This document shows positions 1-5,929 of a stretch of 12,499 nt of DNA, in pieces. The notes under the pieces were generated by a model, which was not told the DNA's origin, made no database searches, and saw nothing but the letters and a program-made list of their open reading frames with translations. The position numbers were made by a program, and so were the translations under genes. Location of the stretch: positions 1 to 12,499 of the forward strand of contig QMOF01000043.1 of the NCBI GenBank assembly GCA_003650185.1, in the 5' to 3' direction. This DNA comes from Chloroflexota bacterium (lineage in GTDB: Bacteria; Chloroflexota; Dehalococcoidia; UBA2247; RBG-13-53-26). Each line of letters begins with the position of its first letter. The stretch's first letter is position 1.

Positions 1-262
1 AGACGACTTCTCCTCCGTCCGTTTGTTAAGGTGCCCTTTTCGGGATGACATAACATATACTTGGTTGACTCGGTTTTGTCAAATGAAGTGATGGATGCCA
101 GGGTCCCAGGGGCCACAACGCTGCCGCGCCAACTGGCACAGGGAGTGATGCCTTCGTTTTAGGGCCATACAATCGTCAAGAGGGCATGCCCACTTGTCAT
201 GTAGCACGAGCGTGACTATAATGAGCGTGGGTCCGCCGGAGATTGTCGGCCTATTCAGCAAG
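1..262. other. Non-coding stretch upstream of tRNA-Pro / apgM operon
   Basis: I see no convincing gene here. The longest open frame (about 60 codons, minus strand, 79-261) has no recognisable motif. Visible items are a small inverted repeat, TTGAC at 65-69 with GTCAA at 78-82, and a near-consensus plus-strand promoter at 194-222 (listed separately). No strong hairpin with a T-run is seen after the 3' end of the tRNA, so its terminator is not identified. Confidence 0.5.
194..222 (+). promoter_or_regulatory. Candidate sigma-70 type promoter for the apgM-lysC-tyrA-aroA-remA-gmk operon
   Basis: A -35 box TTGTCA (194-199) and a perfect -10 box TATAAT (217-222) are separated by exactly 17 bases. 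Transcription would start near 229 and give a leader of about 150 bases before the ATG at 380. That leader contains the complement of the whole tRNA-Pro gene (263-336). Box match and spacing are seen directly. Use in the cell and assignment to the operon are inferred, since no other good promoter lies closer to 380. Confidence 0.55.
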
Positions 263-336
263 TCGGGGTGAGAGGACTCGAACCTCCGACCTCAGCGTCC
301 CGAACGCTGCGCGCTAACCTACTGCGCTACACCCCG
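263..336 (-). tRNA. tRNA-Pro (anticodon CGG)
   Basis: The minus strand folds into a complete 74-nt cloverleaf. The acceptor stem CGGGGTG/CACCCCG is fully paired. The D arm is GCGC/GCGC with a 9-base loop containing GG. The anticodon stem is CAGCG/CGCTG with loop TTCGGGA, so the anticodon is CGG, reading CCG (proline). The variable loop has 5 bases. The T arm is GGAGG/CCTCT around TTCGAGT, with one G-T wobble. The first pair is C1-G72 and the discriminator is A73, the identity combination usual for bacterial tRNA-Pro. G37 follows the anticodon. The 3' CCA is not encoded (the next bases are CTT), so it must be added enzymatically. A promoter lies just upstream at 346-374. Confidence 0.97.
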
Positions 337-345
337 CCGCAAGCC

Positions 346-374
346 ATTATAGGCTCTGGTCAATCATAAGACAA
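346..374 (-). promoter_or_regulatory. Promoter of tRNA-Pro
   Basis: On the minus strand a TTGTCT -35 box (complement of 369-374) and a perfect TATAAT -10 box (complement of 346-351) are separated by 17 bases. Transcription would begin near 339, a few bases before the mature tRNA 5' end at 336. The -35 box ends only five bases before the apgM start codon at 380, so this promoter sits in the apgM translation-initiation region and fires away from it. Confidence 0.75.
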
Positions 375-379
375 GAAGA

Positions 380-1582
380 ATGAAATACGCTATCCTGGTA
401 GGGGACGGTATGGCTGACTATCCCCTGGAGGAGCTCGGCGGCCGTACTCCTCTGGAGGCAGCCAGGACGCCTAACATGGACGAGATAGCCGGGCTTGGCC
501 AGCTTGGGCGAGCCGCGATGATTCCTGCCGGCCTTGCCCCTGGCTCGGATGTGGCCATGCTCTCTATTCTTGGCTATGATCCCAGGGCTTACTATACCGG
601 GCGTGGACCGCTGGAGGCGGCCAAGCTGGGGATCGATCTGGGGCCAGACGAGGTGGCGTTCAGGTGTAACCTGATTACTGTTGAAGATGGGCGTATCGCG
701 GACTACAGTGCCGGGCACATCAGCAGCAGTGAGGCTGAAGAACTGATCGGTTTCGTCAGGCAACGTTTGGGAAGGGATGGCGTCCGGTTCTACTGCGGGG
801 TAAGCTATCGTCACATTTGCGTCATCGGGGATGCCGGCCTTGCGGGAGTGGACTGCACCCCGCCGCATGATGTGATCGGCGAGCCGGTGGAGCGGCATTT
901 GCCGCGGGGTGACGGAGCAGAGCGATTGATCCAGCTCATGGAGCAATCTCACCAGGCACTCCAGGGCCACCCTATCAACCAGGCCCGTATGGCCCAGGGG
1001 CGCCATCCGGCCAACATGATCTGGCTTTGGGGCCAGGGGCAGTCCCCCAGCCTGCCGGCGTTTTCGGAGCGCTTTGGGATTGGTGGTGGAGTCATATCGG
1101 CGGTTGACTTGATCAAGGGACTAGCCAAGCTGATCGGGTTGGACGCCATCGAAGTGCCAGGGGCCACGGGCTACTATGATACTGACTACCAGGCGAAGGC
1201 GGCCTACGCTGCCAAATGCCTGGATGAAAAAGCTTTTGTCCTGGTGCATGTGGAGGCCGCTGACGAGGCTGGCCACAACGGTGATCTGGGTGAGAAGATC
1301 TCCGCTATCGAGAGATTTGATCAGTTCGTGGTCGGTGCCATCAAGGACAGGCTTGGTCAGGAGGCCGCCTATCGGATAATGGTGCTGCCTGACCATGCTA
1401 CGCCTCTCCGGTTGCGTACTCACACGGACGACTGGGTGCCTTTTGCCTGGTGTGGCCATGGTATGTCGACGGATGCATCGGGAGTCTTCAGTGAGAGAGA
1501 GGCTGCCAGGAGCTCTCTGCAAGTAGCTGAAGGCCACAGGCTGATCGGAATGTTCATCGGTGACGACCGGTTGTCGAGGTAG
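380..1582 (+). CDS. apgM: ApgM-type cofactor-independent phosphoglycerate mutase family protein / proposed homoserine kinase
   Basis: The 400-residue cytoplasmic protein belongs to the alkaline-phosphatase-like superfamily, archaeal-type phosphoglycerate mutase branch. It begins with the beta-strand and metal-site motif VGDGMAD (7-13). GSDVAMLSILGYDP (55-68) carries the likely nucleophile Ser56. Later metal-site motifs are HVEAADEAGH (290-299, Asp295 and His299) and LPDHATP (336-342, Asp338 and His339). Such enzymes interconvert 3- and 2-phosphoglycerate. A subfamily (TIGR02535) with the same WLWGQG and pre-metal-site style (here 216-221) has been proposed as a non-orthologous homoserine kinase because it sits among threonine-pathway genes. 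Aspartokinase follows after six bases, which favours that role here. The start ATG fits the family N-terminus, but its ribosome site (AAGAAG) is weak and overlaps the -35 of the tRNA promoter. Family assignment is secure; the substrate is uncertain. Confidence 0.93.
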   Translation: MKYAILVGDGMADYPLEELGGRTPLEAARTPNMDEIAGLGQLGRAAMIPAGLAPGSDVAMLSILGYDPRAYYTGRGPLEAAKLGIDLGPDEVAFRCNLITVEDGRIADYSAGHISSSEAEELIGFVRQRLGRDGVRFYCGVSYRHICVIGDAGLAGVDCTPPHDVIGEPVERHLPRGDGAERLIQLMEQSHQALQGHPINQARMAQGRHPANMIWLWGQGQSPSLPAFSERFGIGGGVISAVDLIKGLAKLIGLDAIEVPGATGYYDTDYQAKAAYAAKCLDEKAFVLVHVEAADEAGHNGDLGEKISAIERFDQFVVGAIKDRLGQEAAYRIMVLPDHATPLRLRTHTDDWVPFAWCGHGMSTDASGVFSEREAARSSLQVAEGHRLIGMFIGDDRLSR

Positions 1583-1588
1583 TGAAGA

Positions 1589-2806
1589 GTGGGGTTGATC
1601 GTACAGAAATACGGGGGTAGTTCACTAGCTGATGTTGAGAAGATAAGAAACGTCGCCCGGCGCGTCATTGCCCTGAAGGAGAAGGGTAACCAGGTGGTGG
1701 TGGTAGTCTCGGCCATGGGTAGCACGACGGATGAGCTGCTCAGCCTGGCCCGCCAGTTCACCAGTGACCCGGATGAGCGAGAGTTGGACGTCCTGCTGTC
1801 TACAGGTGAGGTTGTGTCCAGCGCTCTGCTGGCCATTGCGGTGCAATCGATGGGGCACAAAGCGGTGAGTCTGAACGGAGGGCAGGCTGGGATTCAGGCA
1901 GAGGCTTCCTACAGTCGGGCCCGCATCCGCGCCGTGGTCCCACGACGCATCTGGAGCGAGCTGGGGGAGGGCAATATCGTCGTAGTTGCCGGCTTCCAGG
2001 GCATAACTGAGGAGATGGACATCGTCACGCTGGGGCGGGGTGGCTCAGATACCACGGCAGTGGCCCTGGCGGTGAGCCTGGGAGCGGAGGCGTGTCACAT
2101 TTGCACTGATGTCGAGGGCGTCTACACGGCTGACCCGCGGCTTGTGCCGGAGGCGCGCAAGTTGGGTGAAATCGACTATGATGAGATGCTGGAGATGGCC
2201 ACGTACGGGGCCAAGGTGATGCACCCGCGGGCGGTGGAAATAGGGAAACTGTACAACATGCCGATACTGGTGGCTTGCAGTTTCAACGATAGCCCAGGGA
2301 CGCTCATCCATGGAGGGACAACCGTGGAATTAGGGAACAAGGTACGAGGCGTTGCTCATGATCTGAACGTGGCCAAGGTTACCGTGCTCGGAGTACCGGA
2401 CAGGCCGGGCATAGCTGCTACCCTGTTTGAGCCGTTGGCTCAGGCCGGCATAAGCGTGGATACCATCGTGCAGAACACCAGTGTAGATGGCATAACTGAC
2501 CTGACATTCACGGTGGCCCAGAGTGATCTGGAGAAAGCCAGCAGGATAGTTGAGCCCATTACCAGGTCGATTGGGTCCAGGGGATGTGTTACGGCTGCCG
2601 GGCTGGGCAAAGTCAGCATAATTGGTTCCGGTATGCAGAATACCCCCGGATATGCTGCTCGCATGTTCAAGGCATTATCCGAGGCTGGCATCAACATTGA
2701 GATCATCAGTACCTCGGAAATAAGGATCACCTGTATAGTAGACGGGGGCAAGGTGCCGGACGCCGTCCGTGCGCTGCACTCGGCTTTCCAGTTGGAAGAG
2801 GAATAG
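1589..2806 (+). CDS. lysC: Aspartate kinase (aspartokinase), monofunctional
   Basis: It phosphorylates L-aspartate with ATP, the first step to lysine, threonine, methionine and diaminopimelate. The 405 residues have the usual single-function length. The kinase domain comprises KYGGSS (7-12), STGEVVSSAL (71-80), GFQGIT (135-140) and GRGGSDTTA (149-157). Two ACT regulatory domains follow at about 262-335 and 341-405, the second containing ISTSEIRI (373-380). The start is taken as GTG 1589. A TTG at 1595 (in frame, two codons on) is an alternative, since the purine-rich GAAGAG just before it is better spaced for ribosome binding. The gene starts six bases after apgM and is certainly co-transcribed with it. 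An internal in-frame start at 2324, with a good ribosome site, probably also yields a short regulatory subunit (separate entry). Feedback control by lysine and/or threonine is expected from the ACT domains but cannot be read from the sequence. Confidence 0.96.
   Translation: MGLIVQKYGGSSLADVEKIRNVARRVIALKEKGNQVVVVVSAMGSTTDELLSLARQFTSDPDERELDVLLSTGEVVSSALLAIAVQSMGHKAVSLNGGQAGIQAEASYSRARIRAVVPRRIWSELGEGNIVVVAGFQGITEEMDIVTLGRGGSDTTAVALAVSLGAEACHICTDVEGVYTADPRLVPEARKLGEIDYDEMLEMATYGAKVMHPRAVEIGKLYNMPILVACSFNDSPGTLIHGGTTVELGNKVRGVAHDLNVAKVTVLGVPDRPGIAATLFEPLAQAGISVDTIVQNTSVDGITDLTFTVAQSDLEKASRIVEPITRSIGSRGCVTAAGLGKVSIIGSGMQNTPGYAARMFKALSEAGINIEIISTSEIRITCIVDGGKVPDAVRALHSAFQLEEE
2324..2806 (+). CDS. 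lysC: Putative internally initiated aspartokinase beta (regulatory ACT) subunit, within lysC
   Basis: Inside lysC, codon 246 is a GTG preceded by GGAGGG (2312-2317), with six bases between them. This ribosome site is clearly better than the one in front of the full-length gene. Translation from here would give 160 residues starting VELGNKVRGV and containing only the two ACT domains. Bacillus subtilis and Corynebacterium glutamicum aspartokinases II are alpha2-beta2 enzymes. Their beta subunit starts internally at the equivalent place and is about 160-170 residues long. Site, spacing and length are seen; actual use is inferred by analogy. Confidence 0.6.
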   Translation: MELGNKVRGVAHDLNVAKVTVLGVPDRPGIAATLFEPLAQAGISVDTIVQNTSVDGITDLTFTVAQSDLEKASRIVEPITRSIGSRGCVTAAGLGKVSIIGSGMQNTPGYAARMFKALSEAGINIEIISTSEIRITCIVDGGKVPDAVRALHSAFQLEEE

Positions 2807-2857
2807 CGGGGTCGGAGTGGGGCTGGGGCGTTCGGGTGACGGACGGATGGGGCAAGA

Positions 2858-3751
2858 TTGTTCCACTGGTCGGTTGGCGTGAGACGTATTGTCATCGTTG
2901 GTCTGGGGCTGATCGGGGGTTCCATAGGGCTGGCCCTGAAGCGTTCGGGGGGGACGGACAGTGAACTGGTCGGCTATGTACGGACTCCCGAGGCCGGGGA
3001 CAGAGCACTTGCGCTGGGGGTGGTGGACAGGGTGGAGCACAGCCTTAGTGCCGCCGTCGGGGGGGCTGACGTGGTCATCCTGGCGACACCGGTCACAGCT
3101 ATCAAGGGAATCCTGGCTGAAATTGGACCGAGGCTGCCTGAGGGCTGCCTGGTTACCGACGTCGCCAGCACCAAGTCCGAAGTAATGAATTGGGCGGAGC
3201 AGTATCTGCCGCCGACCGTGGACTTCATCGGTGGCCATCCCATGGCCGGGAAGGAGCTGTCCGGTATGGATGCGGCCGAAGCCGACCTGTTCCAGGGCCG
3301 CATATACTGCCTTGTGCCCGGTCGCGGTGCGTCTGCCGACGCTGTTCAAGTGGCAGTTGACCTGGTGAGGCAGATTGGCGCCAGACCATATTTCACTACT
3401 GCCTCCGAGCATGACGAATGCGTTGCGGCAATCAGTCACCTTCCTCTTGTTGTTTCCTCCGCTCTGGTGCTGGCGACGACGCAGAGCGCCCATTGGTCAG
3501 GCATGTCGGCCCTCGCGGCTTCTGGCTACCGTGACATGACGCGGCTTGCCGCCCAACACCCTCAGATGGCCCGAGATATCTGCCTGACCAACCGGGAGAA
3601 CATCGTCCACTGGATTGACCTGTTCACGGCCGAGTTGAGCCGACTTCGGCAGTTGATAGAAGTGGGGGACGAGGTCGAACTGCAGAGGTCCTTCAGGGAT
3701 GCCAGGGAAGCACGACGACGCTGGCAGGACGAGCATGGTAGCGGAGGTTAG
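2858..3751 (+). CDS. tyrA: Prephenate/arogenate dehydrogenase (TyrA family)
   Basis: It catalyses oxidative decarboxylation of prephenate (to 4-hydroxyphenylpyruvate) or arogenate (to tyrosine) in the cytoplasm. An N-terminal Rossmann domain starts with VGLGLIGGS (14-22). Further landmarks are DVASTKSE (101-108), HPMAGKELSG (127-136, catalytic His) and SHLPLVVSSA (193-202). GYRDMTRLA (223-231) carries the substrate-binding Arg region. The end of the second beta-strand reads GYVRTPE (39-45), with no acidic residue, which suggests NADP rather than NAD. There is no fused chorismate mutase or ACT domain. The start TTG 2858 has a G-rich stretch (GGATGGGG) upstream. GTG 2879, seven codons later (290 residues), begins closer to the usual family start and is equally possible. 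The gap from lysC is 51 bases, and the end overlaps aroA by 17 bases. Confidence 0.92.
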   Translation: MFHWSVGVRRIVIVGLGLIGGSIGLALKRSGGTDSELVGYVRTPEAGDRALALGVVDRVEHSLSAAVGGADVVILATPVTAIKGILAEIGPRLPEGCLVTDVASTKSEVMNWAEQYLPPTVDFIGGHPMAGKELSGMDAAEADLFQGRIYCLVPGRGASADAVQVAVDLVRQIGARPYFTTASEHDECVAAISHLPLVVSSALVLATTQSAHWSGMSALAASGYRDMTRLAAQHPQMARDICLTNRENIVHWIDLFTAELSRLRQLIEVGDEVELQRSFRDAREARRRWQDEHGSGG

Positions 3752-5033
3752 CCCGCCCCGTGTCCTGAGGGGTGAGATCACGCCTCCCGGTGATAAGTCG
3801 ATCTCTCACCGGGCGGTTCTGCTTAACAGCATAGCCGAGGGCAGAGCCAGGATCAGCAACTTCTCGCCCGGGGCTGACTGTAGTGCTACGGTGGCCTGCT
3901 TGCGCGCCCTGGGGGCCGACATCAGGCGTCGCCCTTCTGAGGCGGCGACGCTGGAGGTTGAGGGGGTAGGGATGAGGGGGTTGAAGGAACCTGCTGACGT
4001 GCTCAATGCTGGCAACAGCGCCACCACAATGCGGCTGCTGTGCGGGTTACTCGCTGCTCAGCCTTTTTTGACCATAATCACAGGGGATGCCTCGCTTCGT
4101 TCCCGGCCCATGGACCGGGTGATACGTCCTCTTTCGCTGATGGGGGCAAGTATCTGGGGCAGGGCTGGGGATTCCTTTGGCCCTCTTGCTGTCAAAGGTG
4201 GCCACTTGCGTGGGATCGATTACACTCTTCCAGTTGCCAGCGCACAGGTCAAGTCGGCGATACTGATTGCCGCCCTGTCGGCTGAAGGCGCGACCACCGT
4301 AGCGGAGCCCGCGCGTTCGCGCGATCACACCGAGAGGCTGCTTCAGGCTATGGGTGTCGACGTTAGGGTGGAATCATTGGCGGTCTCTGTGGCTGGACCA
4401 GTTGGCCGGCTGAATGCAGTAGATGTTCATGTGCCGGGTGACATAAGCTCTGCCGCATATTGGATGGTGGCGGCGGCCATTCATGGTAATGCCCGCATCA
4501 AGCTCAGAGACATCGGCGTCAATCCGACCAGGACAGGCGTCATCGACGTTTTGCTAAAAATGGGTGCAAAGCTTAGAATAGAGAATCAGCGCTCGGCGGG
4601 GAATGAACCGCTGGCTGATCTCGTTGTCGAGTCCAGCGAACTGGGCGGGGTAGAGATTGCTTCCAATCTTGTACCGCGGCTGATTGATGAAATCCCAGTG
4701 ATTGCAGTAGCAGCCTGCGTTGCCAAAGGCACTACTGTCATCCGGGACGCAGCGGAGCTGCGTGTCAAGGAAACGGACAGGATCAGGGATCTGGCGAGCG
4801 AGCTCTCTAGGTTGGGCGCATCCGTGGAGGAGATGCCAGACGGGTTGGCCATTCACGGGGGGGGCAAGTTGCGTGGTGCCAGGTGCTCGAGTCACGGAGA
4901 CCATCGTCTGGCCATGGCTCTGGGGATAGCGGGTCTGACTGCTGAGGGCAAGACCATTATTGAGCAGGCGGAGGTGGCGGGGGTTTCCTATCCCTCTTTC
5001 TGGCAGGATATGAGAGGGTCGGGGGGAGTCTAG
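3735..5033 (+). CDS. aroA: 3-phosphoshikimate 1-carboxyvinyltransferase (EPSP synthase), class II type
   Basis: It transfers enolpyruvate from PEP to shikimate-3-phosphate, the sixth shikimate-pathway step. The 432 residues match the usual ~430. Motifs in order are GDKSISHRA (19-27), NSATTMRL (94-101), GDASLRSRPMDRV (117-129), SAQVK (169-173), RDHTE (196-200), NPTR (263-266), then the C-terminal ELRVKETDRI and DHRLAMALG motifs. The four short signatures used to define class II (CP4-like) enzymes, GDK[ST], SAQxK, RxHxE and NxTR, are all present. Residue 96, equal to the glyphosate-contact Gly96 of E. coli, is Ala (codon 4020-4022), and 101 is Leu. I chose ATG 3735, preceded by AGGAC at 3726-3730, over the ATG at 3699: it fits the family N-terminus and overlaps tyrA by only 17 bases. 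Translation is probably coupled to tyrA. Confidence 0.96.
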   Translation: MVAEVSPPRVLRGEITPPGDKSISHRAVLLNSIAEGRARISNFSPGADCSATVACLRALGADIRRRPSEAATLEVEGVGMRGLKEPADVLNAGNSATTMRLLCGLLAAQPFLTIITGDASLRSRPMDRVIRPLSLMGASIWGRAGDSFGPLAVKGGHLRGIDYTLPVASAQVKSAILIAALSAEGATTVAEPARSRDHTERLLQAMGVDVRVESLAVSVAGPVGRLNAVDVHVPGDISSAAYWMVAAAIHGNARIKLRDIGVNPTRTGVIDVLLKMGAKLRIENQRSAGNEPLADLVVESSELGGVEIASNLVPRLIDEIPVIAVAACVAKGTTVIRDAAELRVKETDRIRDLASELSRLGASVEEMPDGLAIHGGGKLRGARCSSHGDHRLAMALGIAGLTAEGKTIIEQAEVAGVSYPSFWQDMRGSGGV

Positions 5034-5052
5034 CCTAGCGACGGAGGCCAAA

Positions 5053-5340
5053 ATGTTCACAGAATTGATTCATCTGGGTTTCAACAACATGGTTGCCATA
5101 AACAAAGCTGTGGCTGTCATCTCACCCAACTCAGCGCCTGCCAAGCGCCTCATTCAGGAAGGGAAGAGCAAGGGCCTAGTTATCGATGTGACAAATGGCC
5201 GGAGAACGAAGGCCATCGTTGTCATGGACAGTGGGAATATCATCCTTGCTGCCATTACGCCCGAGACCATCGCCAGCAGAGTGCTGGCCACCCGCAGACC
5301 GGAGTTGAGGGAGCATGGGGGGGAGAGAGAGGGAGAGTAG
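5053..5340 (+). CDS. remA: RemA/DUF370 family DNA-binding regulatory protein
   Basis: The 95-residue protein matches the RemA (extracellular matrix regulator, DUF370) family from its first residues. Landmarks are IHLGFNNMVAINK (6-18), ISPNSAPAKRLIQE (23-36), IDVTNGRRTK (44-53) and AITPETIASRV. In Bacillus subtilis RemA oligomerises, binds DNA and activates biofilm-matrix and osmoprotection genes. Its role in non-Firmicutes is not established. The positions corresponding to B. subtilis Pro29, Arg50 and Arg51 are conserved, while Arg18 is replaced by Lys18. The C-terminus is glycine/glutamate-rich and of low complexity. A strong GGAGG (5043-5047) precedes the ATG. The gene follows aroA by 19 bases and overlaps gmk by 26. 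RemA next to guanylate kinase is a common arrangement in Firmicutes and relatives. Confidence 0.93.
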   Translation: MFTELIHLGFNNMVAINKAVAVISPNSAPAKRLIQEGKSKGLVIDVTNGRRTKAIVVMDSGNIILAAITPETIASRVLATRRPELREHGGEREGE

Positions 5341-5929
5341 ACGCGGAGGGCTGCTGTTTGTGCTCTCTGGGTCGTCCGGGGCGGGAAAGGACGCTGTGCT
5401 GGAGCGCTTGGAGGATTTGCCTGGTCTCCACCGCGTGGTTACCGTGACCACGCGTGCTCAGCGTCCCCATGAAACCGAGGGGACTGACTACCACTTCGTT
5501 ACTGAAGCCGAATTCCAGCGCATGGCGCGTGGAGGGGAGCTGATGGAGTCAGCCCACGTCTACGGGCAATGGTACGGAGTCCCGAAGCAACAGGTGAAGG
5601 GGGCGCTGGAGCAGGGGAAGGACGTGGTCTTGCGTGTGGACGTACAAGGGGCTACTACCATCAGGCGTCTGGTGCCTCAAGCCGTGCTCATATTCCTGAC
5701 CTCACCCCAGACGGACTATGAGCAGCGTCTGAGACAGCGCAATACGGAGTCAGACGACGACATGAGGCTGCGGATGGAGCGGGTTGAGGAGGAGATGGGT
5801 GCACTGCCTCTGTTTGATTACGTGGTGGTCAACTACCAGGGCGAGCTGGAGTCAGCCGTGTCTCAGGTCAAGGCCATCATAGAGGCTGAGAGGTGCCGCG
5901 TGCACCCACGCGTGGTCAACCTTGATTGA
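5315..5929 (+). CDS. gmk: Guanylate kinase
   Basis: It phosphorylates GMP/dGMP to GDP/dGDP with ATP and is essential for guanine nucleotide supply. The 204 residues match the family. The P-loop is GSSGAGKDAV (19-28). GMP-binding parts include TTRAQRP (45-51), DYHF (58-61), the YGQWYGVP region (83-90), and DVQGA (109-113) before the hydrophobic strand VLIFLTS; the lid is rich in Arg (RLRQR, RLRMERV). The residue after the P-loop Lys is Asp rather than Gly/Ser/Thr, followed by Ala. The ATG at 5315 is the only sensible start. It has GAGGGAG (5307-5313) just upstream and lies inside remA. The N-terminal ten residues are charged and come from a purine-only stretch containing seven consecutive Gs. 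The 3' end overlaps convergent mazG by 14 bases. It is the last gene of the plus-strand operon. Confidence 0.95.
   Translation: MGGRERESRRGGLLFVLSGSSGAGKDAVLERLEDLPGLHRVVTVTTRAQRPHETEGTDYHFVTEAEFQRMARGGELMESAHVYGQWYGVPKQQVKGALEQGKDVVLRVDVQGATTIRRLVPQAVLIFLTSPQTDYEQRLRQRNTESDDDMRLRMERVEEEMGALPLFDYVVVNYQGELESAVSQVKAIIEAERCRVHPRVVNLD

Noticed and set aside
79..261. Minus-strand open frame of 60 codons upstream of the tRNA
   Set aside because: No recognisable motif and no ribosome site; it overlaps the plus-strand promoter and runs up to the 3' end of the tRNA. Probably chance.
3699..3734. Upstream ATG of aroA adding 12 residues
   Set aside because: It would overlap tyrA by 53 bases, and the added residues are just tyrA's basic tail in another frame. 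ATG 3735 has AGGAC at the right distance and fits the EPSPS N-terminus.
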